Below are positions 1-6,525 of a DNA stretch of 13,919 nucleotides, one piece after another. Source of the stretch: Bacillota bacterium. Lineage in GTDB: Bacteria; Bacillota; Bacilli; Paenibacillales; NBRC-103111. Position 1 is the first letter of the stretch. Each line of letters opens with the position of its first letter. The notes under the pieces were generated by a model. That model saw only the letters and a program-made list of their open reading frames with translations. It was not told where the DNA came from and ran no database searches. Where the stretch lies: NCBI GenBank assembly GCA_023393235.1, contig JAEWMH010000098.1, positions 1 through 13,919 of the forward strand, read 5' to 3'. The position numbers were made by a program, and so were the translations under genes.

Positions 1-113
1 ACTTGCTGGCATTGTGCATGCTCATCATATTATTGGGCCCGGGTGTAAAGGAAGAAACGAATACATACATAAAAAAGCCGGCCGAAAACATTTTTACCAC
101 CCCATGGATATGT
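1..113. other. Left flank without a convincing gene
   Basis: No supported gene is seen here. A 61-codon open frame (3-188, +) runs through the promoter region of the next gene, has no ribosome binding site and shows no domain-like composition. On the minus strand an ATG near 28 could begin a gene leaving the window, but no Shine-Dalgarno sequence precedes it. The stretch is best treated as the intergenic region upstream of the XRE regulator. Confidence 0.5.
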
Positions 114-119
114 TATAAT
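91..119 (+). promoter_or_regulatory. Candidate promoter of the XRE-cupin gene
   Basis: A perfect TATAAT lies at 114-119. The -35 region is poor: TTTTTA at 91-96 with a 17-base spacer is the best fit. Transcription would start near 126, leaving a leader of about 75 bases before the ATG at 200. A weak -35 would fit a regulated promoter, but this is inferred from sequence only. Confidence 0.4.
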
Positions 120-135
120 ATACAAAATGAACGCA

Positions 136-176
136 ATAACGTCGGTATACGTCATATTATATATTACGGTCGTTAT
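136..176. promoter_or_regulatory. Palindromic tract in the XRE-cupin leader, candidate operator
   Basis: The leader holds an imperfect palindrome at 150-168 (arms begin CGT-N-ATAT and end in ACG), a GTATAC palindrome at 145-150, and an outer pair ATAACG (136-141) / CGTTAT (171-176). XRE regulators often bind short palindromes near their own promoter, so autoregulation is possible. The tract is very AT-rich, so chance symmetry is likely enough to keep this tentative. Confidence 0.3.
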
Positions 177-199
177 ATAGCACAATAGGGGGCAGTAAA

Positions 200-760
200 A
201 TGGACGACATTAACGTGGTGTTAGCGAAAAACCTGAAAAATCTTCGGGACCGGCACCGGTTGAGCCTGGACAAGGTGGCGGAGCTCAGCGGGGTCAGCAA
301 AACCATGCTGGGTCAAATCGAACGGGGGGAATCCAATCCGACGATCAATACCGTGTGGAAAATCGCCAACGGTCTGAAAACCAGTTTTACCTCCCTCATC
401 AACGAGCCTGTGCCGGATGCCGCGGTTATTACCTCCGGACAGGTGCAGGTCCTGGTAGAGGATAATGGGAAATGCCGGTATTATGCCTACTTTCCCTTTG
501 ACGAAAAAAGACGTTTTGAGATGTATACCATTGAAATGGATAAAGGGGGATATCTGAGCTCGGAGCCACACCGGGAGGGTACGGAGGAGTCGGTCACCGT
601 ATTCGAGGGGGAACTGACCATCCGGGTTAACCAAGAGGAATATACCGTCAAAAAAGGGGACGCCATCCGCTTTCTGGCGGACAGGTCCCACTCCTATCAC
701 AATTCCGGACATGATATGGTCCGGCTCAGCATGGTGATTCACTATCCGAATGGAGGCTAA
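200..760 (+). CDS. XRE-family transcriptional regulator with C-terminal cupin domain
   Basis: This 186-residue DNA-binding regulator has a lambda-repressor-like helix-turn-helix at about residues 8-65 (turn region LSGVSKTMLGQIERGESNPT). A double-stranded beta-helix cupin fills about residues 105-182, including EPHREGTEE, a VFEGELTIRVN strand pair and KKGDAIRF. Length and layout match the HTH-cupin family, where the cupin usually senses a small molecule or metal. The start is ATG 200 with AGGGGG at 187-192, seven bases upstream. It converges on the minus-strand operon ending at 726, and the coding 3' ends overlap by 35 bp. The location suggests it regulates that operon or the divergent transporter (inference). 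The ligand is unknown. Confidence 0.9.
   Translation: MDDINVVLAKNLKNLRDRHRLSLDKVAELSGVSKTMLGQIERGESNPTINTVWKIANGLKTSFTSLINEPVPDAAVITSGQVQVLVEDNGKCRYYAYFPFDEKRRFEMYTIEMDKGGYLSSEPHREGTEESVTVFEGELTIRVNQEEYTVKKGDAIRFLADRSHSYHNSGHDMVRLSMVIHYPNGG
726..760. other. 35-bp overlap of convergent coding ends (XRE regulator and NTPase)
   Basis: The XRE-cupin stop (TAA, 758-760) lies inside the NTPase gene, and the NTPase stop (TGA read from 728-726) lies inside the XRE gene. Both C-termini are therefore encoded by the same 35 bp. No intrinsic terminator lies between them, so transcripts from each side probably run into the other gene. Confidence 0.9.
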
Positions 761-1274
761 GCTTTGTGCAGAACTCCTCAGCCAGCCGCATCGGCAGGCC
801 GTCCCGGTTAGCTGCTGTTACGGGAAGCACCGTAACCGCCGGATGCCGGATAATGGCGTCCATCCAGGGATGACCTGACTGCTTTAGCACCCCCAGGATG
901 GGAATGACTCCGTTAATGGCCAGCAGCACCGCTCTCTGGAAATGACGGGCATCCCGCTCCAAAGGACCCAGCTCATCCATCAGCAGGAGCCTTGCCCATG
1001 TCCGGCAGGCGTCCAGATAGCCGCAGCCCAATCGATCAAAGGCAACGGAATCCGGCCGCGGCGGAAACCCTTCCCCGAACCGGGCTACGGCATGGGCTTC
1101 ATCATAAGCCGGCTCCTCCCAGGCTGGATTCAGATACAGCCTGCGGTCCGGGCTGGCTCTCTCCGGTCCGAAGCCGGTGACGAAGCCTCCCGGGCGGATG
1201 TCCAGCTCTGCCAGCACCTTGCCGATCACGGTGCTTTTCCCCACACCAATTTCCCCTGTCAGGAACACATGCAT
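726..1274 (-). CDS. THEP1/NTPase_1-family nucleoside-triphosphatase
   Basis: This 182-residue P-loop protein has Walker A GEIGVGKST at residues 7-15 and a Walker B-like LLLMDELGPLE in the middle. That arrangement and size match the NTPase_1/THEP1 family, small enzymes that hydrolyse ATP or GTP in vitro and whose role in bacteria is poorly known. It is the last gene of the five-gene operon. Its ATG overlaps the end of the methyltransferase by 16 bp and is preceded by AAGGAGG nine bases upstream, inside that gene. Its 3' end overlaps the convergent XRE gene. The neighbourhood suggests a housekeeping or energy-coupling role in the same metal-related process (inference). Confidence 0.85.
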   Translation of the reverse strand: MHVFLTGEIGVGKSTVIGKVLAELDIRPGGFVTGFGPERASPDRRLYLNPAWEEPAYDEAHAVARFGEGFPPRPDSVAFDRLGCGYLDACRTWARLLLMDELGPLERDARHFQRAVLLAINGVIPILGVLKQSGHPWMDAIIRHPAVTVLPVTAANRDGLPMRLAEEFCTKLSLHSDSESPC

Positions 1275-1978
1275 ACTTGAGCGCCTCCTTCAATACGGAA
1301 CACACCCATATGTTTGGTGTAGGGCAGGTAATAGGCGTACGGAGCCTGCTCTGCTTGGACCAGCCGTCGGGCTATACAGGCTTCTGTTTCCTCTGGGGTG
1401 CTGCCGTAATACACCTGCAGGAAACGCATGGCATCCGGCTTGGAGACGAAGGGCTGGCCAAATTCCAGGGATACCGGCTCCAACGTGTAGCGCCTGCCTG
1501 CCTCCTTCAGCTGCCGCTCCAGCTTGTCCGCCGTTTGCCGCTTTCGTTTGCTTCCGGACAGTCCCTTACCCCCCATGCTGCTGCCTTCATCCAAGTTCAC
1601 GATAGAGATTAGCTGCTTGCAGAACGGAAGAAAAAACTCCAGTGTGCTGCTGCCGAAATACGACATCAGAATCACGTCGCACACCGGCTCCGTCTGGTAA
1701 CAATCCCCGTGCATCGTGGAGATGTTCCCGATGCCCCGGGCAGCAGCATCCGCCTCCAAAGAGGCCAGGGCCTCCCGGTTCATATCCACCCCGACAATCC
1801 GCCCCACCTCCCCGGCCAGCTCCTGGGAGAGCAGTCCCAAACCGCAGCCAATGTCGTACATCAGCTCCGCCCCGCTCACCGTCTTTCGCAGCCGGTCCGC
1901 CAGCTTCCGGTGGAAGTCCGTATAGGCGCTGGCCGCTTTAAACCAAGCTATGGTTTCCTCATTCCATGCAAAATGCAT
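1259..1978 (-). CDS. Class I SAM-dependent methyltransferase
   Basis: This 239-residue protein has a Rossmann-like methyltransferase core. Motif I is YDIGCGLGLLSQELA (residues 41-55), the acidic end of strand beta2 is in IVGVDMNREAL, and a later VCDVILMSYFGSS segment matches motif IV. The C-terminal part is basic, with a KGLSGSKRKRQ segment, and ends in a domain I do not recognise. The acceptor substrate cannot be predicted. ATG 1978 has AGGAGGG eight bases upstream. The gene starts 12 bp after the DUF364 gene and overlaps the NTPase by 16 bp, so it is tightly coupled to the operon. It may modify a chelator or a tetrapyrrole-like ligand (inference). Confidence 0.85.
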   Translation of the reverse strand: MHFAWNEETIAWFKAASAYTDFHRKLADRLRKTVSGAELMYDIGCGLGLLSQELAGEVGRIVGVDMNREALASLEADAAARGIGNISTMHGDCYQTEPVCDVILMSYFGSSTLEFFLPFCKQLISIVNLDEGSSMGGKGLSGSKRKRQTADKLERQLKEAGRRYTLEPVSLEFGQPFVSKPDAMRFLQVYYGSTPEETEACIARRLVQAEQAPYAYYLPYTKHMGVFRIEGGAQVCMCS

Positions 1979-1990
1979 ACGGGTTCCCTC

Positions 1991-2770
1991 CTATTGAGAT
2001 GATTCAACTTGAGATGATTCAAACCGCAGGCTGACCTTCTGGCCGCTGGTATATATTTTGAGTTGTTCCTGCCCGGAGCAGATCCGGCGGGCCTTGGCCC
2101 CATCCTTGATCACAATACCGGACAAATCCGAGATGCCGAATTCCTGCAGCATCGGTGCCATGGGCGTAGACGGCCCCACCACCACAACCTTGGCCCCTTG
2201 AGCCAATTTCAAAAAGCGGGGCAACGCCTTATTCACCAGCGCCACCGCCGTTATCACCACAAACTCCGCCTCCGGCAGCAGCGCCTCCGCTGCCCACTCT
2301 GGATAATCTCCCTCCTGCGGGGCAAATTCCAGCACGGACAAATCGCATACCGGGCGAAACAGTTGGTCCAGATAGTGAAAGTGCCCCACCACAACCACTT
2401 TTTTGCCCCGGATCACATTCTGGTAGGAAATAAACGGGTCGTGGATCCGGTCCTCCGCAAACCGCACATGGGAGACGGGTACACCATTCTCCGCTGCCAC
2501 CGGCAAGGCGTTGTAATAGGCATTGATCGCTGCCTGACCCACGCTGGCCTCCTCCAAATTCCAGGACTTGATACATTGGGCCAGCTCCTTCAGCTTCATA
2601 CCCGAAGGTTTGGACAAGAGCGTTACAGGCCGGGTCCGTCCGGCAACAATCCCGCTGAAGCCAAACCCCAGCTCGCTTTCCACCAGGACCCGGCCATGGC
2701 CGCAAATCAGATCCTTCACCAGACAATCCTCCGGTATCCCTTCTATCATAGCGTCATATAAGCCCCACAT
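1991..2770 (-). CDS. DUF4213/DUF364 protein (putative heavy-metal chelation family)
   Basis: This 259-residue protein matches the DUF4213-DUF364 architecture as I remember it: an N-terminal enolase-N-like part containing ICGHGRVLVESELGFGFSG, then a Rossmann-like part with KKVVVVGHFHYLDQL and KVVVVGPSTPMAPMLQEFG. The structure of a Desulfitobacterium member (Dhaf4260) led its authors to propose a heavy-metal chelation role, partly from gene context. The biochemical function is unproven. The ATG abuts the stop of the ABC ATPase gene (no gap), with AAGGAGGAG inside that gene. The extreme C-terminus is a repeated ESSQV/ESSQ produced by a 15-bp tandem duplication. Confidence 0.8.
   Translation of the reverse strand: MWGLYDAMIEGIPEDCLVKDLICGHGRVLVESELGFGFSGIVAGRTRPVTLLSKPSGMKLKELAQCIKSWNLEEASVGQAAINAYYNALPVAAENGVPVSHVRFAEDRIHDPFISYQNVIRGKKVVVVGHFHYLDQLFRPVCDLSVLEFAPQEGDYPEWAAEALLPEAEFVVITAVALVNKALPRFLKLAQGAKVVVVGPSTPMAPMLQEFGISDLSGIVIKDGAKARRICSGQEQLKIYTSGQKVSLRFESSQVESSQ
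1994..2023. repeat. 15-bp tandem duplication at the 3' end of the DUF364 gene
   Basis: Two adjacent copies of TTGAGATGATTCAA plus one variable base occupy 1994-2008 and 2009-2023, with 14 of 15 positions identical. The duplication is in frame and adds a second ESSQ to the protein tail, just before the stop. Replication slippage is the simplest explanation. Confidence 0.85.
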
Positions 2771-3787
2771 TTAACGCTCCTCCTTCCAAACTCCAGGCTT
2801 GATCCTCTCCCCCCGACGCAGCCGGTGGCGGACCTCCATCATCTGCCTGTCCAAATCCTCCAGAAGGTCCAGGCTATCCCGCTCCTCATCCGAACCCTCC
2901 AGAATGGCGGCTATCCCGCCGTTGCGGATCACAATCCGCTTATTGGCGCTTAAGGCCAGCACCGGATCATGGGTGGACATCAGCACCATTTTGTCCTGGC
3001 CGGCCAACAAATTCACTGCCTCCCTGCGGTCGATGCCCGCATTCTCGATCTCATCGATAAGCACGATGGGGGATGCACTCATATACGCCGTATCCGCAAT
3101 CATGAGCGCGCGGGATTGGCCGCCGGAGAGCTGTGTCACCTTGGTATCCAGGTTGAATTTCTCCCCCGCCAGCCCGTTGGCGCAGGAGAAGCACTGCCTG
3201 ACCACGGCCTCCGGATCTGCACAAAGCCTGCTCCGGGCATGCATGGTCAGAAACTCCGCCACGCTCAGGTCCACCACAAAATTCATGTTCTGCGACAGCT
3301 GCGCCACCAACCTGCCTTCCATGGCAAAGCGAAACTCATCATCCGCCGCGGCTCCGTTCACGAGAATCCGCCGCCCTGTAGGGGTGTCCCCCTGGGCTAC
3401 ACATTCGATATCCCCCAGGAGCCTGCTTTTGCCGGAGCCGGTAGGGCCAACAATGCTCACAATCTCCCCCTTGCAGATGGTTAGCTGTATATCCTCCGCC
3501 CTGCCGGTTTTGTCTTGGCCGCCGAGAATGGTCAGGGTATGGATGTCCTCCACCGACGGGTTGGCCATAACCGACTCCAGAAACTCCTCCAGCTGCCCCA
3601 GCACCTCAACGGGTGTATATCCGAACTCTGCCAGCCGCTCCGCATTGGCATGCTCCAGCGCTTGATGCAGCGGAAGATGGTCCGGCAGCCCCTCCAGATT
3701 CAAGTTCAGCAGAAAATCACGGGTAACCGGATAAAGCTGCTCCAATTGCCGGATAGTGTGGGAATGAATCAGCTCCGGGTAGGTCAT
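2771..3787 (-). CDS. Soluble ABC-type ATPase with N-terminal DUF1858-like helical domain
   Basis: This 338-residue protein has an ABC nucleotide-binding domain from about residue 84: Walker A GPTGSGKS (114-121), Q-loop around Q163, signature LSGGQSRAL (220-228), Walker B IVLIDEIENAG (241-251) and H-loop MSTHDP (His 273). The Walker B ending in DEIENAG instead of DEPT is unlike importer ATPases. Residues 8-70 resemble the DUF1858/ScdA-N helical domain (IRQLEQLYPVTRDFLLNLNL, then LPLHQALEHA), but the usual cysteines are missing (inference). The start is chosen at ATG 3787, whose ATGA overlaps the GTPase stop; a longer frame to 3862 lies within the GTPase gene. No membrane segment is present. 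It may be a metallocluster- or protein-remodelling ATPase. Its role is unknown. Confidence 0.8.
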   Translation of the reverse strand: MTYPELIHSHTIRQLEQLYPVTRDFLLNLNLEGLPDHLPLHQALEHANAERLAEFGYTPVEVLGQLEEFLESVMANPSVEDIHTLTILGGQDKTGRAEDIQLTICKGEIVSIVGPTGSGKSRLLGDIECVAQGDTPTGRRILVNGAAADDEFRFAMEGRLVAQLSQNMNFVVDLSVAEFLTMHARSRLCADPEAVVRQCFSCANGLAGEKFNLDTKVTQLSGGQSRALMIADTAYMSASPIVLIDEIENAGIDRREAVNLLAGQDKMVLMSTHDPVLALSANKRIVIRNGGIAAILEGSDEERDSLDLLEDLDRQMMEVRHRLRRGERIKPGVWKEER

Positions 3788-4479
3788 GGCGCATACCCGA
3801 AGTCCATTTTTTTCAGCATCCCCATCTGGTAGCCCTCCCCGATTCTGGTTTCCCCCGTGCAATAGGAGCAGACGGAGGCGGGTGTGGTAAAACGGAGCCG
3901 CATATCCCTCAGAGTCAAGGTTTCCGGCGCTGCCGCCACATGTTTGCCCAGCATAAATGCCCCCTGACCCGTAATGCCATTCACATGCAGGATGGACGCC
4001 CGGCTGTTCACCTGCCGCACATTAAACCGGAACACCTCCCGCTCTGCCTGGGATACAATATCCCCCTTGGTGATCACAGCCAGATCCGCCAGCTTGAGCA
4101 TCGGCCCGATTTTCCGGGGCGTATGAATGCCCGACAGACTGTCGATGACACACACCGCCAGAATGCCGCGGATATGGGGAGAGCAGCGGTTGCATAAGCC
4201 GGCGCTTTCGGTAATTAAGAGATCCAGCCTCATTCTCCGCCCCCACTCCACCGCATCCTCAATATTGCTCACATAGAAATGATCGGGGCATACCTTGCCG
4301 GAGTACCCCACCTGGACCTGGATGCCCGCTTCCCGGTACCGGTGCTGGTCAAAGGAGGTCAGACAGTCGAATTTGACCACACCCAAGGCCCAGCCTTTCT
4401 CCTTGAGGGATTCAGCCAGCTGGAGAATTACCGAGGTTTTCCCGGACGATGGTGGCCCTGCTACTGTGACAAGCTTCAT
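3784..4479 (-). CDS. HypB/UreG-like GTP-binding protein with cysteine motifs
   Basis: This 231-residue protein starts directly with a P-loop, GPPSSGKTS (residues 8-16). A switch-II/G3-like segment LLITESAGLCNRCSPH (87-102) contains CxxC, a base-recognition motif TKGD sits at 137-140, and a second CxxC lies in SVCSYCTGE (202-210). It resembles the SIMIBI GTPases that insert nickel into hydrogenase (HypB) and urease (UreG), where cysteines near the G3 region bind metal. The closest named target is not recognisable. It is the first gene of the operon, with AAAGGG eight bases before ATG 4479. It likely couples GTP hydrolysis to metal handling with the ABC ATPase and DUF364 proteins (inference). 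Confidence 0.8.
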   Translation of the reverse strand: MKLVTVAGPPSSGKTSVILQLAESLKEKGWALGVVKFDCLTSFDQHRYREAGIQVQVGYSGKVCPDHFYVSNIEDAVEWGRRMRLDLLITESAGLCNRCSPHIRGILAVCVIDSLSGIHTPRKIGPMLKLADLAVITKGDIVSQAEREVFRFNVRQVNSRASILHVNGITGQGAFMLGKHVAAAPETLTLRDMRLRFTTPASVCSYCTGETRIGEGYQMGMLKKMDFGYAP

Positions 4480-4509
4480 GCTTTCACCCTTTCTCTAATC
4501 ATACTAAAC

Positions 4510-4521
4510 ATATCTAGATAT
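4510..4521. promoter_or_regulatory. Palindrome ATATCTAGATAT, candidate operator copy 1
   Basis: This perfect 12-bp palindrome lies between the predicted transcription start (near 4528) and the ATG (4479) of the minus-strand operon, so a bound protein could block transcription. Its near twin is at 4604-4615. Confidence 0.5.
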
Positions 4522-4534
4522 AGTAATGAATCAT

Positions 4535-4563
4535 AATCTACCGGGTATTTTCAGAATAATCAA
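4535..4563 (-). promoter_or_regulatory. Candidate promoter of the GTPase-to-NTPase operon
   Basis: On the minus strand, TTGATT (4563-4558) and TAGATT (4540-4535) are separated by 17 bases. This would give a start near 4528 and a leader of about 50 bases. Both hexamers deviate from consensus, so this is a moderate call. Confidence 0.45.
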
Positions 4564-4585
4564 CCTATATTTTATAACTTTCACA

Positions 4586-4618
4586 AATTAAATATATTTA
4601 ATTATATCTAAATATAAT
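4586..4618. promoter_or_regulatory. Palindromic AT tract with candidate operator copy 2 (ATATCTAAATAT)
   Basis: A perfect 18-bp palindrome lies at 4586-4603 (arms AATTAAATA/TATTTAATT). Next to it, an inverted repeat ATTATAT-CTAA-ATATAAT occupies 4601-4618 and contains ATATCTAAATAT at 4604-4615. That 12-mer differs by one base from the perfect palindrome at 4510-4521. It sits about 10 bp upstream of the -35 of the transporter promoter. Confidence 0.5.
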
Positions 4619-4625
4619 TTAATCA

Positions 4626-4655
4626 TTGACAGAGTTTTCCCATGCCTGCTACAAT
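4626..4655 (+). promoter_or_regulatory. Promoter of the FecCD-type transporter operon
   Basis: A consensus -35 TTGACA (4626-4631) and -10 TACAAT (4650-4655) are separated by 18 bases. The predicted start is near 4662, leaving a very short leader of about 20 bases before the TTG start codon. It is the best sigma-A-type promoter in the window. Confidence 0.75.
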
Positions 4656-4681
4656 TGTCCAAAAAATAAGGAGGGATACAG

Positions 4682-5701
4682 TTGACCAGCCGCAGGATGA
4701 TTCCGCTTTTATCCGGACTTGGGTTGCTTCTCCTTGTCCTGGTGGTGCTGTCGCTCAATATGGGCCGTTATCCCATTACGCCAGGTCAGGTGCTTCATAT
4801 GCTGCTGCCGGATCTTGGCAAAAGCATAGGCCTGCCCGAAACCGACGGACAAATGCAGGCGATCTTCTTCCAGGTGCGGCTCCCCCGGATTGTGCTGGCT
4901 TGTCTGGTAGGCTGCTGCTTGTCCGCCGCAGGAGCGGTGTACCAGGGAATATTCCATAATCCCATGGCCGCTCCCGATGTGCTGGGGGCATCCGCCGGAG
5001 CAGCCTTCGGCGCCGCTTTGGCCATTCTGCTGGAGGGCTCCAAGCGGGATATCACCGCCAGCGCCTTTCTGTTCAGCCTCATATCCGTCGGTTTGGTGCT
5101 GTTTATCGGGCGCCGTGGCAAGGGCAGACAGGTGCTGACGCTGATCCTCTCCGGCATTATGATCGGCTCCCTCTTCTCCGCCTGCACCTCGTTTGTGAAG
5201 CTGGTGGCGGACCCCAACGACCAGCTTCCGGCCATCACGTATTGGCTCATGGGGAGCTTGGCCGGAGCCCAGCCCTCGGACGTGCAGTTTATTACGATCC
5301 CCATGCTGCTGGGCATGCTCCCACTTTATCTATTGCGCTGGAGGATCAATGTGCTGACCCTGGGTGAGGAAGAGGCCCGGGCGATGGGCGTACATACAGG
5401 GGCGGTCCGTATGGTGGTGATCCTGTCGGCCACTCTGATCACGGCCTCCAGTGTCGCCGTCAGCGGTATGATCGGCTGGGTGGGGCTTGTAATTCCCCAT
5501 TTGGCCCGGAAGCTGGCCGGTCCCAACTACAGCCGGCTGCTGCCGGCAACCATGCTGGCCGGGGCGATCTTCCTTTTGATCGTGGACAATGTGTCCCGGA
5601 ATGTATGGGTGAGCGAGGTGCCGATCGGCATCCTGACGGCGTTGATCGGAGCTCCATTCTTTTTGAGCCTGATTCTGAAAAACGGAGGGAACAGCGGATG
5701 A
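4682..5701 (+). CDS. FecCD/BtuC-type ABC transporter permease
   Basis: This 339-residue, strongly hydrophobic membrane protein has the expected length and number of hydrophobic segments for the FecCD/BtuC family, which imports siderophores, haem, cobalamin or, in MolB, molybdate. Family hallmarks are RLPRIVLACLVGCCLSAAGA, HNPMAAPDVLGASAGA, GEEEARAMGV, GWVGLVIPHLAR (before the cytoplasmic coupling region) and VPIGILTALIGAPFF at the end. The start is TTG 4682 because AAGGAGG (4668-4674) is seven bases upstream; an in-frame ATG at 4697 lacks such a site. Its stop overlaps the ATG of the ATPase gene (ATGA). It is divergent from the GTPase operon, which suggests a shared function. Confidence 0.92.
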   Translation: MTSRRMIPLLSGLGLLLLVLVVLSLNMGRYPITPGQVLHMLLPDLGKSIGLPETDGQMQAIFFQVRLPRIVLACLVGCCLSAAGAVYQGIFHNPMAAPDVLGASAGAAFGAALAILLEGSKRDITASAFLFSLISVGLVLFIGRRGKGRQVLTLILSGIMIGSLFSACTSFVKLVADPNDQLPAITYWLMGSLAGAQPSDVQFITIPMLLGMLPLYLLRWRINVLTLGEEEARAMGVHTGAVRMVVILSATLITASSVAVSGMIGWVGLVIPHLARKLAGPNYSRLLPATMLAGAIFLLIVDNVSRNVWVSEVPIGILTALIGAPFFLSLILKNGGNSG

Positions 5702-6525
5702 GCATTCAGGTGGACCGGCTTCACTTCTCCTACCGGAGCAAGCAGGTGTTAACGGACATTACCTTTTCTGTGGAGGAGCCCTCCCTGTTATGTCTGTTAG
5801 GGCCAAACGGGGTAGGCAAAAGCACCCTGTTCCGCTGTATGCTGGGGTTACTTACGGGATATTCGGGGAGCATTACGGCGGAGGGGCATCCTATCCGCAG
5901 GCTAGATCCGGCGCAATTGGCCCGGTTGGTGGCATATGTGCCCCAATCCCATTCTCCGGCCTTCAGCTATTCGGTGCAGGACATGGTGCTGATGGGCACC
6001 GCCTCCCACTTTTCACTTATGTCTTCTCCCGGCCGGAAGGAGCGCGGGCTGGCGGATGAAGCCATGGGGCGGCTGGGAATTCTCTATCTGCGGGAGCGCA
6101 GCTTCCTGGAATTAAGCGGGGGTGAGCGTCAATTGGTGCTCATCGCCCGGGCCTTGGCCCAGCAGGCGCGGATCCTCTTCATGGACGAACCTACGGCCAA
6201 TCTGGATTACGGCAACCAGCTCCGGGTGCTCCAGCGGGTGAAGGAGCTGACCCTGGACGGGTATACGGTAATCCAGTCTACCCATAATCCCGACCAGGCG
6301 CTGCTGTTTGCCGACCGGGTGCTGGCCATGAAGGATGGCCGGGTATTCGCGTGGGGAACACCCGGTGAGGTCATAAACGGAGAGCTGCTGAAGGAGCTGT
6401 ACGGCGTGGATATTGCCTTGGAGCAGCTGTGCGGCGGAGCGGTTTCCGTCTGTATCCCGGGATTTGCCGTTCCGGCAGGAGCTGTGGGTGACGGTGAACG
6501 GAAATTAGCCGGTGTCAGCGGCTAG
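5698..6525 (+). CDS. FepC/BtuD-type ABC transporter ATP-binding protein
   Basis: This 275-residue ATPase has Walker A GPNGVGKST (residues 35-43), Q-loop Q83, signature LSGGERQ (139-145), Walker B ILFMDEP (159-165), D-loop NLD and H-loop His196. The layout matches ATPases that pair with FecCD permeases. ATG 5698 overlaps the permease stop and has GGAGGG eight bases upstream, so the two genes are translationally coupled. The 3' end is odd: the last nine codons (ERKLAGVSG) and the TAG stop lie within the first copy of the downstream intergenic repeat, so the native tail may have been replaced or extended. It powers import of the same ligand as the permease. Confidence 0.92.
   Translation: MSIQVDRLHFSYRSKQVLTDITFSVEEPSLLCLLGPNGVGKSTLFRCMLGLLTGYSGSITAEGHPIRRLDPAQLARLVAYVPQSHSPAFSYSVQDMVLMGTASHFSLMSSPGRKERGLADEAMGRLGILYLRERSFLELSGGERQLVLIARALAQQARILFMDEPTANLDYGNQLRVLQRVKELTLDGYTVIQSTHNPDQALLFADRVLAMKDGRVFAWGTPGEVINGELLKELYGVDIALEQLCGGAVSVCIPGFAVPAGAVGDGERKLAGVSG

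Noticed and set aside
3..188. 61-codon open frame at the left edge, plus strand
   Set aside because: It runs across the promoter and leader of the XRE gene, has no ribosome binding site and no domain-like features.
221..742. 173-codon open frame antisense to the XRE-cupin gene
   Set aside because: The plus-strand frame has clear HTH and cupin motifs; the antisense product has none and no start signal.
2799..3665. 288-codon open frame antisense to the soluble ABC ATPase
   Set aside because: Its product is Ser/Arg/Pro-rich without recognisable motifs, while the minus strand shows all ABC motifs.
1259..4479. Nicotianamine-like opine metallophore (staphylopine-type) synthesis
   Set aside because: No nicotianamine synthase-like or opine dehydrogenase gene is present; a single methyltransferase of unknown substrate does not support it.
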